The translations under genes were made by a program, and so were the position numbers. From Cercospora beticola (Eukaryota > Ascomycota > Dothideomycetes > Mycosphaerellales > Mycosphaerellaceae), in assembly GCF_033473495.1 (NCBI RefSeq), contig NC_088938.1, forward strand, positions 1,364,001 through 1,428,000: 64,000 bases of DNA, read 5' to 3'. How positions within the stretch are numbered: the first letter of the stretch is position 1; each line of letters opens with the position of its first letter. Below, in pieces: positions 45,268-55,324 of the stretch. Under the pieces are notes generated by a model, which was not told the origin of the DNA, made no database searches, and saw nothing but the letters and a program-made list of their open reading frames with translations.

Positions 45268-48200
45268 CTACTTGTTCTTTTTGTTCTTAGCAGCAGTCGG
45301 TGAAGCTGCCACGACACCATTAGGCTTGCCATTAAGCGTCCCATTACTCGAATTTGTCCCCTTCACGACATCATCATCAAACTCCACCCCTCTAACGAAA
45401 ACCTCACTAAGAGCCTCCAAGCCCGCAACAAAAATGCAAAGTACGGAAGCAATAATAAACATACTAATACTCTCTCCGATCTCCAACCAACTTCCCTCAT
45501 CTCTCACTTCCCAGAAGAAGCGCAATGTCAAGTAATCGCCGATGCCCATAACGATGGCGAAAAGACTTCCGCCTCGGAGTTTTAAGCGCCTGGTCAAGAT
45601 GCCCAAGTTCGCGGAGATGAGGGCGAAAGGAGCGAGGAGTTTGAGGACGAGAAGGGCGCCTTGCGAGAATGGGTCGAAGACGGGGATGAGGCGGTAGACG
45701 GCGTCGAGGGAGAAAGAGCTGACAGAGGCGATGTTGCCGGTGGAGTAGAAGCCAGATTGGAGGAAGAAGAGGAAGAACAAACAGATTCGAGCGTCGGAGA
45801 GGGTGAGACTCCTGTAATCGCCTGTCTGGGCGGCTTTCTCACGCTGTTGCGCTGCGTCCAATGCCGGTGCGAGTGGAGTCGTGACGTCCAATTTCTTCTT
45901 CAGACCGTTGGCGTGGGAGGCGTCACCGTTACTTGCGGCGTGTGTGCTGTCGCCCAATGCACTAGATGAGGTTTTGGCTGCCGCTGTAGTGGTGTCGGCG
46001 CTGCTTCCACCAAAGCGTTGATGTATTCTGTGTTCGAGTCGCACCCAGCTGACGAGAGTGATGGCGATCGCGAAATAGAAGAGACCCTCGTAGGAGATGG
46101 TGAGAATGATGAACACCGGTCCAAAGGCAAGGAAGATGATGGCAAGACGGTGAAGGTAGTGGTTCCGGGGTCGGAGCGCGTGGGCAAATGGCAGGATGAG
46201 GGACGTGACTAAGAGAATGTGTGTTAGCGAGGAGTCCTTCCAGATGATTTGTGAGTACAACGACAGCGACATCCTCTGTCTTCCATGCGCGATTCCTGTG
46301 CAGTGGTGGTTCGAGACGCTCGTTCATGGAACGGCTGCGTTGTTCCTGCGGCATTCGAGCATCATGTTCAGCAGCCGAAGTCCGATTCGGGAGCGTAAGG
46401 TTTTGACCCAGATGCAGGTAAAGTGTCCTTGGTGGTATCGCCAGTGGAGGGACATAAATATTCTTGGTCCACATCCAAGTGACTGTCATCTTCGTCCAAG
46501 CGGATGTCCTTTGCGCTCGGGCACCCTTTTCACAAGGCGACTCACTGGTGCCATCGAGTTGCACAGCAGAGATCTCATCTTGCAAGTGGACCATCAACAG
46601 TTTGCGACCCGGGGAAGCATAGATGTAGTCGTACCAGTATTGCTCGTCTGTCGTCGCCAGCCACTACTTGCGCGTTCCAAACATGAGCTTAAATGGCAGT
46701 CGGAAGAGCAATTCGAAAAGTGATGCGACCAAGCAGCCCAGTGGGAGGTACATGAGCAGGAACGGACCCATCCAGACCTGCGTCGACAAGTCGTAGGCTT
46801 TAAACGATCTCCAAGGATGCTGCAGGATGCACAGAACATCCTCCAGCTCGTCTGCAGTGCTGGCATAAATCCCCATTGTCGATATGTACTGACGGTTGCA
46901 CAGCACGTGTTGTATGAATGCTAAGAATGCTCAAATGCTGGCTTCACGGGGCCAGCCCAGTGCGCGATGAGATGTGTTGTATGCGTAAGAAGTAAGGGAA
47001 AAGACGTGCACTTACCCAAAGTAATCCACCCAAGGATCTGCGTACCAAGAGGCAGGCCCGTCTTTGCTTGCAGAGAAGCGACGCTCGATCTGGTTACAAG
47101 CATAGCAAGTGCCACCAGCCCTACCTGCGCGCCGAGGATCAATCTCGAGACGTAGTCTGCTTCTGCCGCTTCGAGGTCTTCCTTGGATGTTGAGCTCTGC
47201 ACCAGCAAGCTCTGTTCGAAGGCAATGTACAGAACACCAATGAGAAGAATGAGGAATCCTCCCAAAAGGCTGGAAATTTGTCAGCTTCGTTTTCGGTTCG
47301 TTGCAATCGGCCTACATACATGAGACCAGAGCTCTCGACTTTGTTGGCTGGCAGCAGAGTGAAAATGCTCATGGATGCACACGAGAGCGCCCACGTCGTG
47401 CAAAGAAGCCCGTTGGATTTGACGAAGTCAGTGCCATAAAGGAGAGGCCAAGCTGTAGCGACCAGATAGAGAATGGTGTAAATCTCTCGATGATAGTAGC
47501 TTTGCACCTGTGCGACTGGTCAGCTCCCGGCGAATGCGTTGTTCAAAATCGGCCTACCATGACTTCGAGCAAAGCTAGATAGCCCAGCACATTGGCTGCC
47601 AGCTTAGTGACTTCGCCCTTCGAGAAGTTGGCAAAGAGCTTGTTCTTGCCTTGGATTAATGCCTGGCGACGCGCAAAGACTTCCTCCCAGAACAGGACAG
47701 GGAAGAGCGCATAAGCATAGTAGGTGATGGGAGATGCTTGGAAAACCAGCAGACTGTACAAACCAACCAGGATCGATACGGAGCTGATGATGAGACTCGG
47801 AGTTCGCTGCACGTCCACCTTGCCATCCAGAATGTGCACATCGACGGCGGTGGTAAAGGCAAATGCTATCCACCCAAGGTAGCCTGCTGTGACCAAAGTC
47901 CTGAGGAAGAGCCATGCATATGTTTGCAAGTAACGGAGACCAGCCAGACCAAGTTGAATCAGTTCATCAGATTGATCGATAGCTTTTTGATACTCACGTC
48001 TGCGGATCAACTGCTCGATCGATGCTATGCGATTCTCGACACTGTGCTCAGCATCGGCGAATCCCGAGTACGGCTTGTAGCGCAGTACTGTTGCCATCTT
48101 TTCCCGCTCTTTGACGTGGTACATTTCCAGAATTTCCTTAGCGTTCACTAGCAAGGCTTTGGCTTTTTCTTCGTCACTCGCATCCAGGAAGGAAAGCGGG

Positions 48201-49344
48201 AGCTCTCCGACAGAGTTGACAGGGAACTCAAGTCCAGCAAGATAGGCCATGAGCGCCGCAACATCAGCCTGAGCAACGTCGTGTCGCTGCACATGGTCAA
48301 AGCGCCAGTCACTAGAAAAGCCATCTTCGTGTCCAGGAGCTTTTCCTTGTTTCACAGTCTGCGGTTTCGCTACGCCTGATCCCCAGGCGATCAAAGGAGT
48401 TCTCGTGTTGTCGGGATGTCCATCGCCATGGCTGCCCCAGTCACTCATGCCATGGTCTGCTGTAAAGACGAAGGCTGTCTCATCGTCATCGTAGAAGTTG
48501 TTGATGACTTCTGTAATTTCCTGGACTCCTTTATCAACGATCTGAATGTTCCTCAAATACTCTTGCGAGTACGGTCGATATGCGTGTCCCGTAGTGTCCA
48601 ATCCGAGCAAGTGCAAGAAGAAGACCAGTTTGTCCTGTCTCAACTTGTTGTTCAATGCTGGGTCTGTTTCCGCATCCTTGAACAGCTTCTTCACGCGATC
48701 AAACACCCAATAATCCAGCTCTGTGGCATCCTTGCTGAAATCCTCGAACTCGTGGCCGTACGTGGCATCTTCAACTCGCCCAGGCACAGCTCCCGTGGAG
48801 AACATGGGAAGGATGTCCGGACTACCCCAACTCCATGTGTGTCTACTCCTGTTGAACACGCTGTCGAAGTTGACCGGGTTCAATTTCCATCCCGTCGTCA
48901 CTGCTGCCACATCCTCATACAGCCCCGCAATCAACGCTACGTGCCCGGGTCTCGATTCGGTGGGTACACGGGTGTGGGACACTCCAAAGGTGCCATGCTC
49001 GAGGACTCGCGATCGGAGGAAGGGGGCCATTGGGACGACATCCTGGGAGGCGGACTCGTTGGCGGGTCGAGAGGGGTCGGGGAAGAATTGAAAGGCCTTG
49101 TCGGCGCGGAGTCCATCACCTGAGAAGCGGATCGTCAGTGCTGAGTAGAGCAAGCAGACTTTATGCACAGCATACCGACATATAACACCAATCGCTTTGC
49201 GGGAGCTTCGTGATCTTCAACCCGGTACGCTCGCATGCCACGCACAATGGGCGAGACGAAGTAGATGTCGAAGATGGAGTAGACGTAAATGAGGTGGAAG
49301 ACCACCGCCACGCCCAGGAAGCCCACTCGCCCGAGTCGCGCCAT
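45268..49344 (-). CDS. mcd4: GPI ethanolamine phosphate transferase 1 (Mcd4/PIG-N)
   Basis: Five exons, 49344-49176, 49119-47558, 47507-47320, 47269-47016 and 46208-45268, give 1037 residues, the family's usual length. An N-terminal signal anchor (about residues 5-27) is followed by the lumenal alkaline-phosphatase-like domain: [10 protein letters not shown], the nucleophile region [23 protein letters not shown] and the metal site [14 protein letters not shown]. The C-terminal half has many membrane helices, including [11 protein letters not shown]. Mcd4 adds the first ethanolamine-phosphate side branch to the first mannose of the GPI precursor in the ER. The last intron, 46209-47015, is 807 nt, far longer than the others (49-57 nt), and contains an open frame. 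The C-terminal loop holds an Ala/Ser/Thr-rich insert. Confidence 0.92.
46209..47015 (-). other. Unusually long mcd4 intron containing an open frame
   Basis: The ends are a GTAAGT donor and a CTTAG acceptor, and splicing joins GWITL to VTSLILPF as the family demands. Inside, on the same strand, a 70-codon ATG frame (46664-46876) has a strong hydrophobic segment ([20 protein letters not shown]) and stays readable after its TAG for over 60 more codons. I do not recognise it. Confidence 0.6.
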
Positions 49345-49873
49345 GTTATGAGACTCGCGCGCTCGTCTGTGTTGTTCACATTGATTACGAAAGTAGGGAC
49401 TGAGCGAGCTGGCACATTTGTTCGATGAACGCGTTCACAGGCGCGGACCGAGTTCCATTAAGGTTGCCGCTAAGCATCACACGCAGGGGTCACTCCGCCG
49501 CATCTCTCCCCCGAGAACACGTAATCCAATCACTCCTGTCCACTCCGTCCACGTTGATGGATTTCAGCCGATATATGCTGCCCGGAGCATCAAACAGCGG
49601 CTGCGGCCCAGGTGGAAAGTCTGAAGCGACAACAAGATGGCGAACAGCATCTTTTGGAAGCATGTCTTGTTCACCAAGAGGGAAACCGGTCCAGGGCCTA
49701 CTATGAAGGACGAATATCGAATGAGCAGTATTTGACCGTCAAGCTTGTGGATCATTCGAGTCTCAGTCAGATGGAACCGAGTCACTCTGCCCATCTATGC
49801 AAACAGTGGGCTCAAATGACTCTCTTGAGCCCCGAGAAAAGACTACTTCTCGGTGATTGCTTCTACAGTCGCT
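49345..49873. other. mcd4 upstream region
   Basis: 529 bp between the mcd4 start and the stop of the repeat-peptide gene, both on the minus strand. Nothing else was recognised. Confidence 0.45.
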
Positions 49874-50499
49874 TTACGCCTTCTCAAAGCCGGTGAACGC
49901 AATACTGTCCGGATCCCACTCAAATATCGGGGCAGCATCGCGCTTCTTCTCACCACCCATCACAGAGCCCAGGTGCTTCCTGATGAATCTGGTGATGAAG
50001 TTGGGGTCCGCCAGAGCCGAAGCAAGAGTCTCACGTTTCTCAAAGCCGGTAAATGCGATGCTGTCTGGATCCCATTCAAAGATCGGCTTGGCCTCAGCAT
50101 TACGCTTCTCCCATCCGGTGGATGCGATACTCTCCGTATCCCACTCGAAGATCGGCTTGGTATCGGCTTCGCGTTTGCTGTTGACATGATTGACAACCGC
50201 CTTGGGCAGACGCCACTGAATGAGCGAATGACATTAGCACTAAGGTTTGATAGAGCAGTAAGTGTAATCATTGCACTCACGCCGAATGGCTTTGGAAACC
50301 ATGGCTGGGCTTCACGCTTCTCCCACCCAGTGAAAGCAATGCTATCGGGGTCCCATTCGAAGATTGGAGCGGCCAGTGCAGAGCCAGCGATCGTGGCAAT
50401 CGAGCACAACACGGCGCCTGTCGGAATCAATATCAGTTACTCAACCTCCGCTTCGAATTCTTGGCACAATGGAGCACGGAACTCACACTTCATTCTCAT
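49874..50499 (-). CDS. Secreted kexin-processed repeat-peptide precursor (KEP type)
   Basis: Three exons, 50499-50487 (13 nt), 50417-50281 and 50215-49874, give 163 residues. Residues 1-20 are a signal peptide ending SALA. Four copies of a 16-residue unit follow at 22-37, 71-86, 94-109 and 146-161; the consensus is PIFEWDPDSIAFTG(W/F)E. Copies 1-3 end directly in KR, and the dibasic sites at 38-39, 64-65, 87-88, 110-111 and 141-142 are fit for Kex2, several followed by EA- or NA-type dipeptides that Ste13 could trim. The last copy ends K-A-stop. Between them lie one Trp/Pro-rich spacer and one amphipathic spacer. Such precursors yield pheromones, repeat peptides or dikaritin-type RiPPs; none of the usual RiPP enzymes (UstYa, tyrosinase) is seen nearby and no pheromone core is recognised. 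The product and role are unknown. Confidence 0.75.
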
Positions 50500-51403
50500 A
50501 GTAGCAGGAAGGAAAGGGGAAAACGATGTCCAAGAAGGGAACAGAATGTGTAGGTGACCAGCACTTGCACTCGACCCGCGGTTTGTTCTGATTCGCCAAC
50601 TGCACGACCATCATGTCCCTTATATGCTTTCTCGACGAACTGGAGCCTGGCACTCGTTTGCGTCGAGCCCTAGATAGTAATGCGTAGCTGTCTTTCCGAA
50701 CAAAGTACGCCGTTTCATGCTTCGGCGGATTGCAGCCAGCAACACCTCGGAGGTCACCCTAGACAAGGCTTGGCTAGGCCATGAGCGAATGAGCCTCTGG
50801 TCTAAAGCTCGAGCACGAGACCTGCTCGTACGGGCATAGCAAAACTTTCAATGGGGTGTCCGAGTCCCCGTTTGGCATCAAAGATACTATTGAAAAGACC
50901 AAGCAAAATGGCCGGCTGGGCGCAAATGGGCGGCATCATGTATGTACAGTCTTTCCGTAGGAACGTTCCTACTGTGTTCCGAAGCTTCGGCCTTTGGGTC
51001 AAGGACGTCCAACGATGCGGGCACCGATGGCGAATCGATCAGCCGCGCTTGAGAAGAGCAACTGCGCAACGAGAAAGATCTATAACGAACGGCAGAAAAT
51101 GTACCTCGAGCCCCGGGGATGTTTGAAGACTTGGTCTGAATATCCGCCGCAACAACTGATCTGAAACAGCAGGATCACGATACTCCAGCTTGAGGAACTT
51201 GTCCGGTATAGAGACTGGGTATGGAAGCTGCCTTCTCCACCGGATGACCACACATGCTGCCTTACAGCACACATCCCAGACGACCTGTAGCACTTCTCTA
51301 CGTTGGAATGGGACGTCCTGCGAAGCTTCCTTTCCGTTCTCTTCGACTATCTCTCTGAGACATGACCAGTCCTCCTTGCAGCCTTCGCTTATCGCCGGCG
51401 CCT
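50500..51403. other. Upstream of the repeat-peptide gene; otherwise empty
   Basis: Carries a TATA-like box for the repeat-peptide gene. A 122-codon minus-strand frame (51039-51407, no ATG at its start) has no recognisable features and overlaps the last exon of the first mini-peptide gene. Confidence 0.4.
50619..50626 (-). promoter_or_regulatory. TATA-like box of the repeat-peptide gene
   Basis: CATATAAGG on the minus strand, about 120 bp upstream of the ATG at 50499. Confidence 0.5.
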
Positions 51404-51633
51404 TCAACAGTTACCTGTTATTCGGGTCAGAAACATCAGAATGAGTTTGCAGAGCTCACAGCGAATTCGCACGTACGCTTGAATACGTCGTCACAAGGGT
51501 CTTGATTCTTTGGTCGAGTCTGCTTCGGTGGAGAACGGATCTCGATCGCTCGATCGCTCAATTCTGGAGCTGGAAGTGCCATGACGCAAATTAATTCCAG
51601 AAAAAGGCCGCTCAAGGATAAGGAAATCTTCAT
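51404..51633 (-). CDS. Mini secreted peptide with C-terminal C-x7-C (paralogue 1)
   Basis: Two exons, 51633-51477 and 51414-51404, give 55 residues. The first 20 or so form a signal peptide, followed by a Pro/Lys/Arg-rich propeptide-like stretch and a tail PCDDVFKRNC with cysteines at 47 and 55. The 62-nt intron (GTACGT donor, CTGAC branch site, ACAG acceptor) splits the arginine codon before N-C in phase 1, so the final exon is 11 nt. If it is not spliced, the frame instead runs to a stop at 51436 with a different tail. The second gene 0.7 kb upstream has the same length, layout, C-x7-C spacing, R-N-C ending and intron position. The function is unknown; a small cyclic (disulphide-closed) secreted signal or effector is one possibility. 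Confidence 0.55.
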
Positions 51634-52330
51634 TGTTGGATTGGGTAAGCTCGTGAATACAGCAAGGAGAAAAGAACAAATTACTTTGCGTACTCTGCGA
51701 AGTCCGACAGCCTCCTGTTTAACATTGTCGAATGGAGAAGCCCTCAATGTCAATTCGGCGCCGAAGTAGAACTAGTCGAAAGAAAGGCTTAGGGCTTATG
51801 AAGCTAAGATGAATGTCTTAGGCGACCGAAGTTTTCTCTGGAGGAATATCATCGAGATGCCATGTAGCGTGAAAACGCTTTTGTTGGAGACCTGCCACAT
51901 TCTTGAAATCTTCAGTTCACACCGAGTCATCCAGCCCCAAGACAATTACCTACTTCGGGGGTCACGTACAGGCATCGTACAGTCTCCTAGCCCGGCCAAT
52001 GCATTGCGAAATATACTATTACATCAAAAGATGCAGGCATCTCGGATTCGTGAACCAAAGAACCTCGACGTGAGAATCTCCGCAACCATAGCGGAGAGAA
52101 CATATTTGCAACCGAAAATTGTCCCAAATATATCTTGTAGAAAACACTGGTATCGAGGCTACATTCCAAGTCCATCGTCCTCAGATACATAACAACCAAG
52201 GGGCAAGCACGTTTCCGCCATCCTACATACCTCGCTAATAACCATGCTTCGAGCGATATAACACACTGCCATCGTCTGCCGGAGGTGTGCTATCGTATGA
52301 GACTTGTCACTGTAGACCTTGCGTGGCCAT
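51634..52330. other. Spacer between the two mini-peptide genes
   Basis: 697 bp containing the promoter of paralogue 1. A plus-strand frame of 127 codons has no recognisable features. Confidence 0.4.
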
Positions 52331-52557
52331 TCAGTTGCAGTTCCCTGTGGCTACGTCAGAGAAGAAGTACAGCAATAATGGGCCAGGATGACAAGTTGAC
52401 ACTACTCACGATTATACTGCGAAGTACAGACGTTTCCAGCTCCTGAATTGGACTTTGATCCAATTGTGGGTTGTTTGCTATCCCGAGCAGGTGTTGCTGG
52501 AGCGGCATAGGTGCACGCAAATAGGAGCGCGCCCATAATCGATGAAGAGAACTTCAT
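52331..52557 (-). CDS. Mini secreted peptide with C-terminal C-x7-C (paralogue 2)
   Basis: Two exons, 52557-52410 and 52344-52331, give 53 residues. Signal peptide MKFSSSIMGALLFACTYA, then a Pro/Ser/Lys-rich segment and the tail NVCTSQYNRNCN with cysteines at 44 and 52. The 65-nt intron (GTGAGT, CTGAC branch site, ACAG) interrupts the arginine codon of R-N-C in phase 1, exactly as in paralogue 1, leaving a 14-nt last exon. Unspliced translation would stop one codon after that arginine and lose the second cysteine. The pair shares almost no other identity, which suggests fast divergence with a conserved ring or fold (inference). Frames this short are easy for gene finders to miss. Confidence 0.6.
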
Positions 52558-53605
52558 TTTCCTCGGAAGTGGCTAGGACAAGCCTTGGATGGTGGAAAAG
52601 GAAGATTGTAACTAACGAATGAAGGAATGTGCTGGAACCTAGAGCTCAACCATGTCTGGCTCTACCTCCTCTTTTATTACTATTGTGCCAAGACTCCGCG
52701 ATCCGCACTTCTCTTCAGCTTACTCGTTGCAGAAAGGAGATTAAGCTAAGACCGAGTGTCTCGGGCCCACTGTCAACATCTAGACTTCTTGGCCAGATAT
52801 AAGAGATGCAACGGACAAGTGAATGATGAGTGTGCGATGTAGAATGGAACCGGAGAAGGACTTTGACGGCTGGTTGCCTTTCTCAAAGGGACCTCATGTA
52901 CTGGTCAAACCAAATAGAAGCCAGGCATGGTGAAGGATGGGGTTGTAGAAAGCTAAACCGAGGAGAGCCCATCAACCTTCCGATCATTCTTCACTATCTT
53001 GATCCGGTCGGCTCGCATGCCTTGGCATGATACATTTAACCTAGACAGGGCCGAAGTATGAGAACAGGAGTCTTAGGCCTAGACTTCGTACCCCGGCGAT
53101 TATAGAGGTCCCTCATCCTGGGAGTCCGAGCAATACGACCGGTGAACTCGGACAGGTGCTTGCTGCGGTCCTTCTTGATGGAATACCTTGGTTTCGCAAT
53201 GGGTGGAGGTGCAACAGCAGGAGCAGATGGAGACTGGGTGTCAGACACGCGGAAACAACGCTGGAGGGTCGCACTCGCTGTGGACTTGAGTAATGATCAC
53301 GGAATTCCTTGTTCCGCATGGCATGTCTGTTTGTATCGGGCCAATTGCATTGGCGGAGCGCCAACAGCTCAGAAGAGATTTGGCGAGTGGACAGTCGAGA
53401 TTGCGCGAGTCTTGCATCCAGCGAACCCCAATATGGTGGGGACAATCTGCTTCAGGCCAAGTCCGACCATGACTTTCGGCCGTTGAGCATGGCAGCATAC
53501 ACAGTGGTCGAGGCTGAAGATGTATTCTGTGAGCACGATGGCTGACGAACTGCTCTCTTCATTAATATAAAATATGTACAATAATTGCCAAACATGTTCT
53601 GAGAT
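52558..53605. other. Intergenic with a weak basic ORF
   Basis: About 1 kb. On the minus strand, 53036-53248, a frame without ATG encodes a Pro-rich then basic tail and could be a last exon or a decayed gene; upstream in-frame stops prevent a simple model. Nothing else was recognised. Confidence 0.35.
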
Positions 53606-54316
53606 CTAGAAGACCAGAGTCGCGAGGCGGGCGGTCATGCCAGCAATGACAATTGAGCTGCTAGCGAAGATCTGGAATCGGGTCTGCGACACTTGTTAGC
53701 TAGCTCTCCGGAACCTGTCCGCGGCTGCGTATCTTGAACGGCGTGGCTCACCAAAACCTTGTTGACAAGCACCTGGTACAGAGAATGGAATATCCTGATT
53801 CCAACGTATGTCCAAGCTGCCTTGACAGTGTAGTCATGGGTGTCTCCCGCAGCTATGAGTGATAGTGCGACGGCGTAAAACACCGTAGGCTGTTCGTGGA
53901 GATGGTTGTAGTTATGCGCGATGGCCTGGATATTGTTTGGGACCTTTTGCTCAAGATCTTGGTTGATTTTGCCCGCGTCGATCGAGACGTTGTATTTACC
54001 AATAGCATTGATTCTTGTGACGTGCATCCAGGCTTGCACTAAAAGAGATCATGTGGTGTAAGCATGTGGTTCAGATATGGCTAGCGATCTGAGAACATGT
54101 TGGAGAGGTTGGAGGCCGGGGCTCGGTCCGGCAAGTGAACTGCCTGTCTCGGTAGGCTGCTTTCGACGGTTGGTACATACTGACGAATGTCCATCCTGCG
54201 AGGACGGTCACTGGCTGTAGACACAGTAAAGGTCAGCATCTCCACAAGACAACTCTGTCAGACGAAGTATAATAGCGCACCTGGAGCAGTGGGTTCTTTG
54301 CGAGGTTGAGAGCCAT
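53606..54316 (-). CDS. MAPEG-family membrane protein
   Basis: Four exons, 54316-54281, 54214-54181, 54038-53752 and 53683-53606, give 144 residues, the usual MAPEG size. The second exon is only 34 nt, and the second intron is 142 nt. Three to four membrane helices are visible, and the family's core HNYNHLHEQPTVFYAVAL and AWTYVGIRIFHSLYQ (helix 2 to helix 3) is present. MAPEG proteins are ER or outer-membrane proteins; members conjugate glutathione or reduce lipid peroxides, and many fungal ones are uncharacterised. The Asn/Glu pair in the HNYNHLHEQ loop is the usual glutathione-site region. I have no evidence for a particular substrate. Confidence 0.82.
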
Positions 54317-55324
54317 CTTGTTCGTTTTGATTTATCGTTCGATGGAATGTAATGAGAGTGACACGTGCACAGTGTTGTATGAAGGCCAAGGTAGTTGATA
54401 GTAGCAGAGAAACGAATGCTCGAGGGCCAATTGCCAATGATGTAAACCAGAAGCAACCACAAAGCTAATGCTATAGCTCCCGTGAATCCTCGGCAAAGGC
54501 GCGTAGTAGCGCGGATACCACACGATTCACTTCCAATGGCTTGGCTAAGACCTGTCTCGAACGCCGATCTGGAACCTTTCTCCGCAAAAGCTTCGTTCTG
54601 CCGGCAGGCTTTCTTCGATATCAGAGAACAATGATGAAGATAGTTCTTGTTGAACAGCTGTCTTTACCGGGCATGTTTTTTTTGTACAGCGTGTCCCATA
54701 GCAGGTTAACGACGGATGAGTGTTCCACGTCTTTCATGCATAAGCTAGGCGTCGTTAACCTGCTATTTGCAGTTTGAAATACCTTGTGTCGTTCTCGACG
54801 TCCATTCAAATCCTTCTGTCACGATTTGGAATGTCCGGACTGTGGGTGAGGCTGCTCCTGTTCGAGCGAATGTTTTGGAAATGAACGCGATTGAGACCGA
54901 ACTGAGACCTGCAATATTCAGCGTCCCGTAAGTCGATGCGTCTGTCCAGCTGATGCTCCATGGAGTCGCGTGCTGAGGCTATATACTGCATCGCAGCATG
55001 TGCTTTCTGTGCTATGGAAGGAAAGGTTCATCTCGGGATCCGCGTTTGAGCGGCAAGGCGGAGGAAGTCTGCTTAGTCAGATTTGTCTTGGCATTGCGAT
55101 GTATCACTTCTCCGCGGGCTGTGTTCCTGCTCAATCCCATCAACACAACTTGCATTGGCACTTTTCGCGACCCGACAATGGAGTGAAGGTCGAAACTTGG
55201 TTCGTTGAGTTATGAACAGCTGCACAACATACATGACACCTGCGCGCGGGCCTCAATGAGTCCTGTCTTCAACAGATTTGGCATCCGCCATACACAGTTT
55301 CCTGGCAAACGGTGATCCAAATGG
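54317..55324. other. Intergenic with a strong inverted repeat
   Basis: 1 kb between the MAPEG start and the stop of the sugar permease, both on the minus strand. Besides the inverted repeat at 54698-54766 nothing is recognised. Confidence 0.45.
54698..54766. repeat. 17-bp perfect inverted repeat, 35-bp loop
   Basis: Arms 54698-54714 and 54750-54766; each arm contains GCAGGTTAACGAC or its complement. It could form a hairpin or cruciform, or be a paired protein site. No target duplication or transposase is seen. Confidence 0.9.

Noticed and set aside
46196..46723. 175-codon plus-strand ORF inside the mcd4 intron
   Set aside because: No recognisable features; the opposite-strand frame with a hydrophobic segment is the better candidate and even that is unproven.
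49874..50499. Repeat peptide as a mating alpha-pheromone
   Set aside because: The units have no cysteine pair or W-C core usual in Pezizomycotina alpha-pheromones; no pheromone-like motif was recognised.
51039..51407. 122-codon minus-strand frame after the first mini-peptide gene
   Set aside because: Begins without ATG and joining it to the upstream exon meets a stop codon in every phase tested.
53036..53498. Minus-strand small gene with Pro-rich and basic tail
   Set aside because: No ATG in the long frame, in-frame stops upstream, and only weak donors to bypass them.
49874..53605. A complete dikaritin-type RiPP cluster
   Set aside because: No UstYa, tyrosinase or flavin enzyme lies beside the precursor; only the precursor logic fits.
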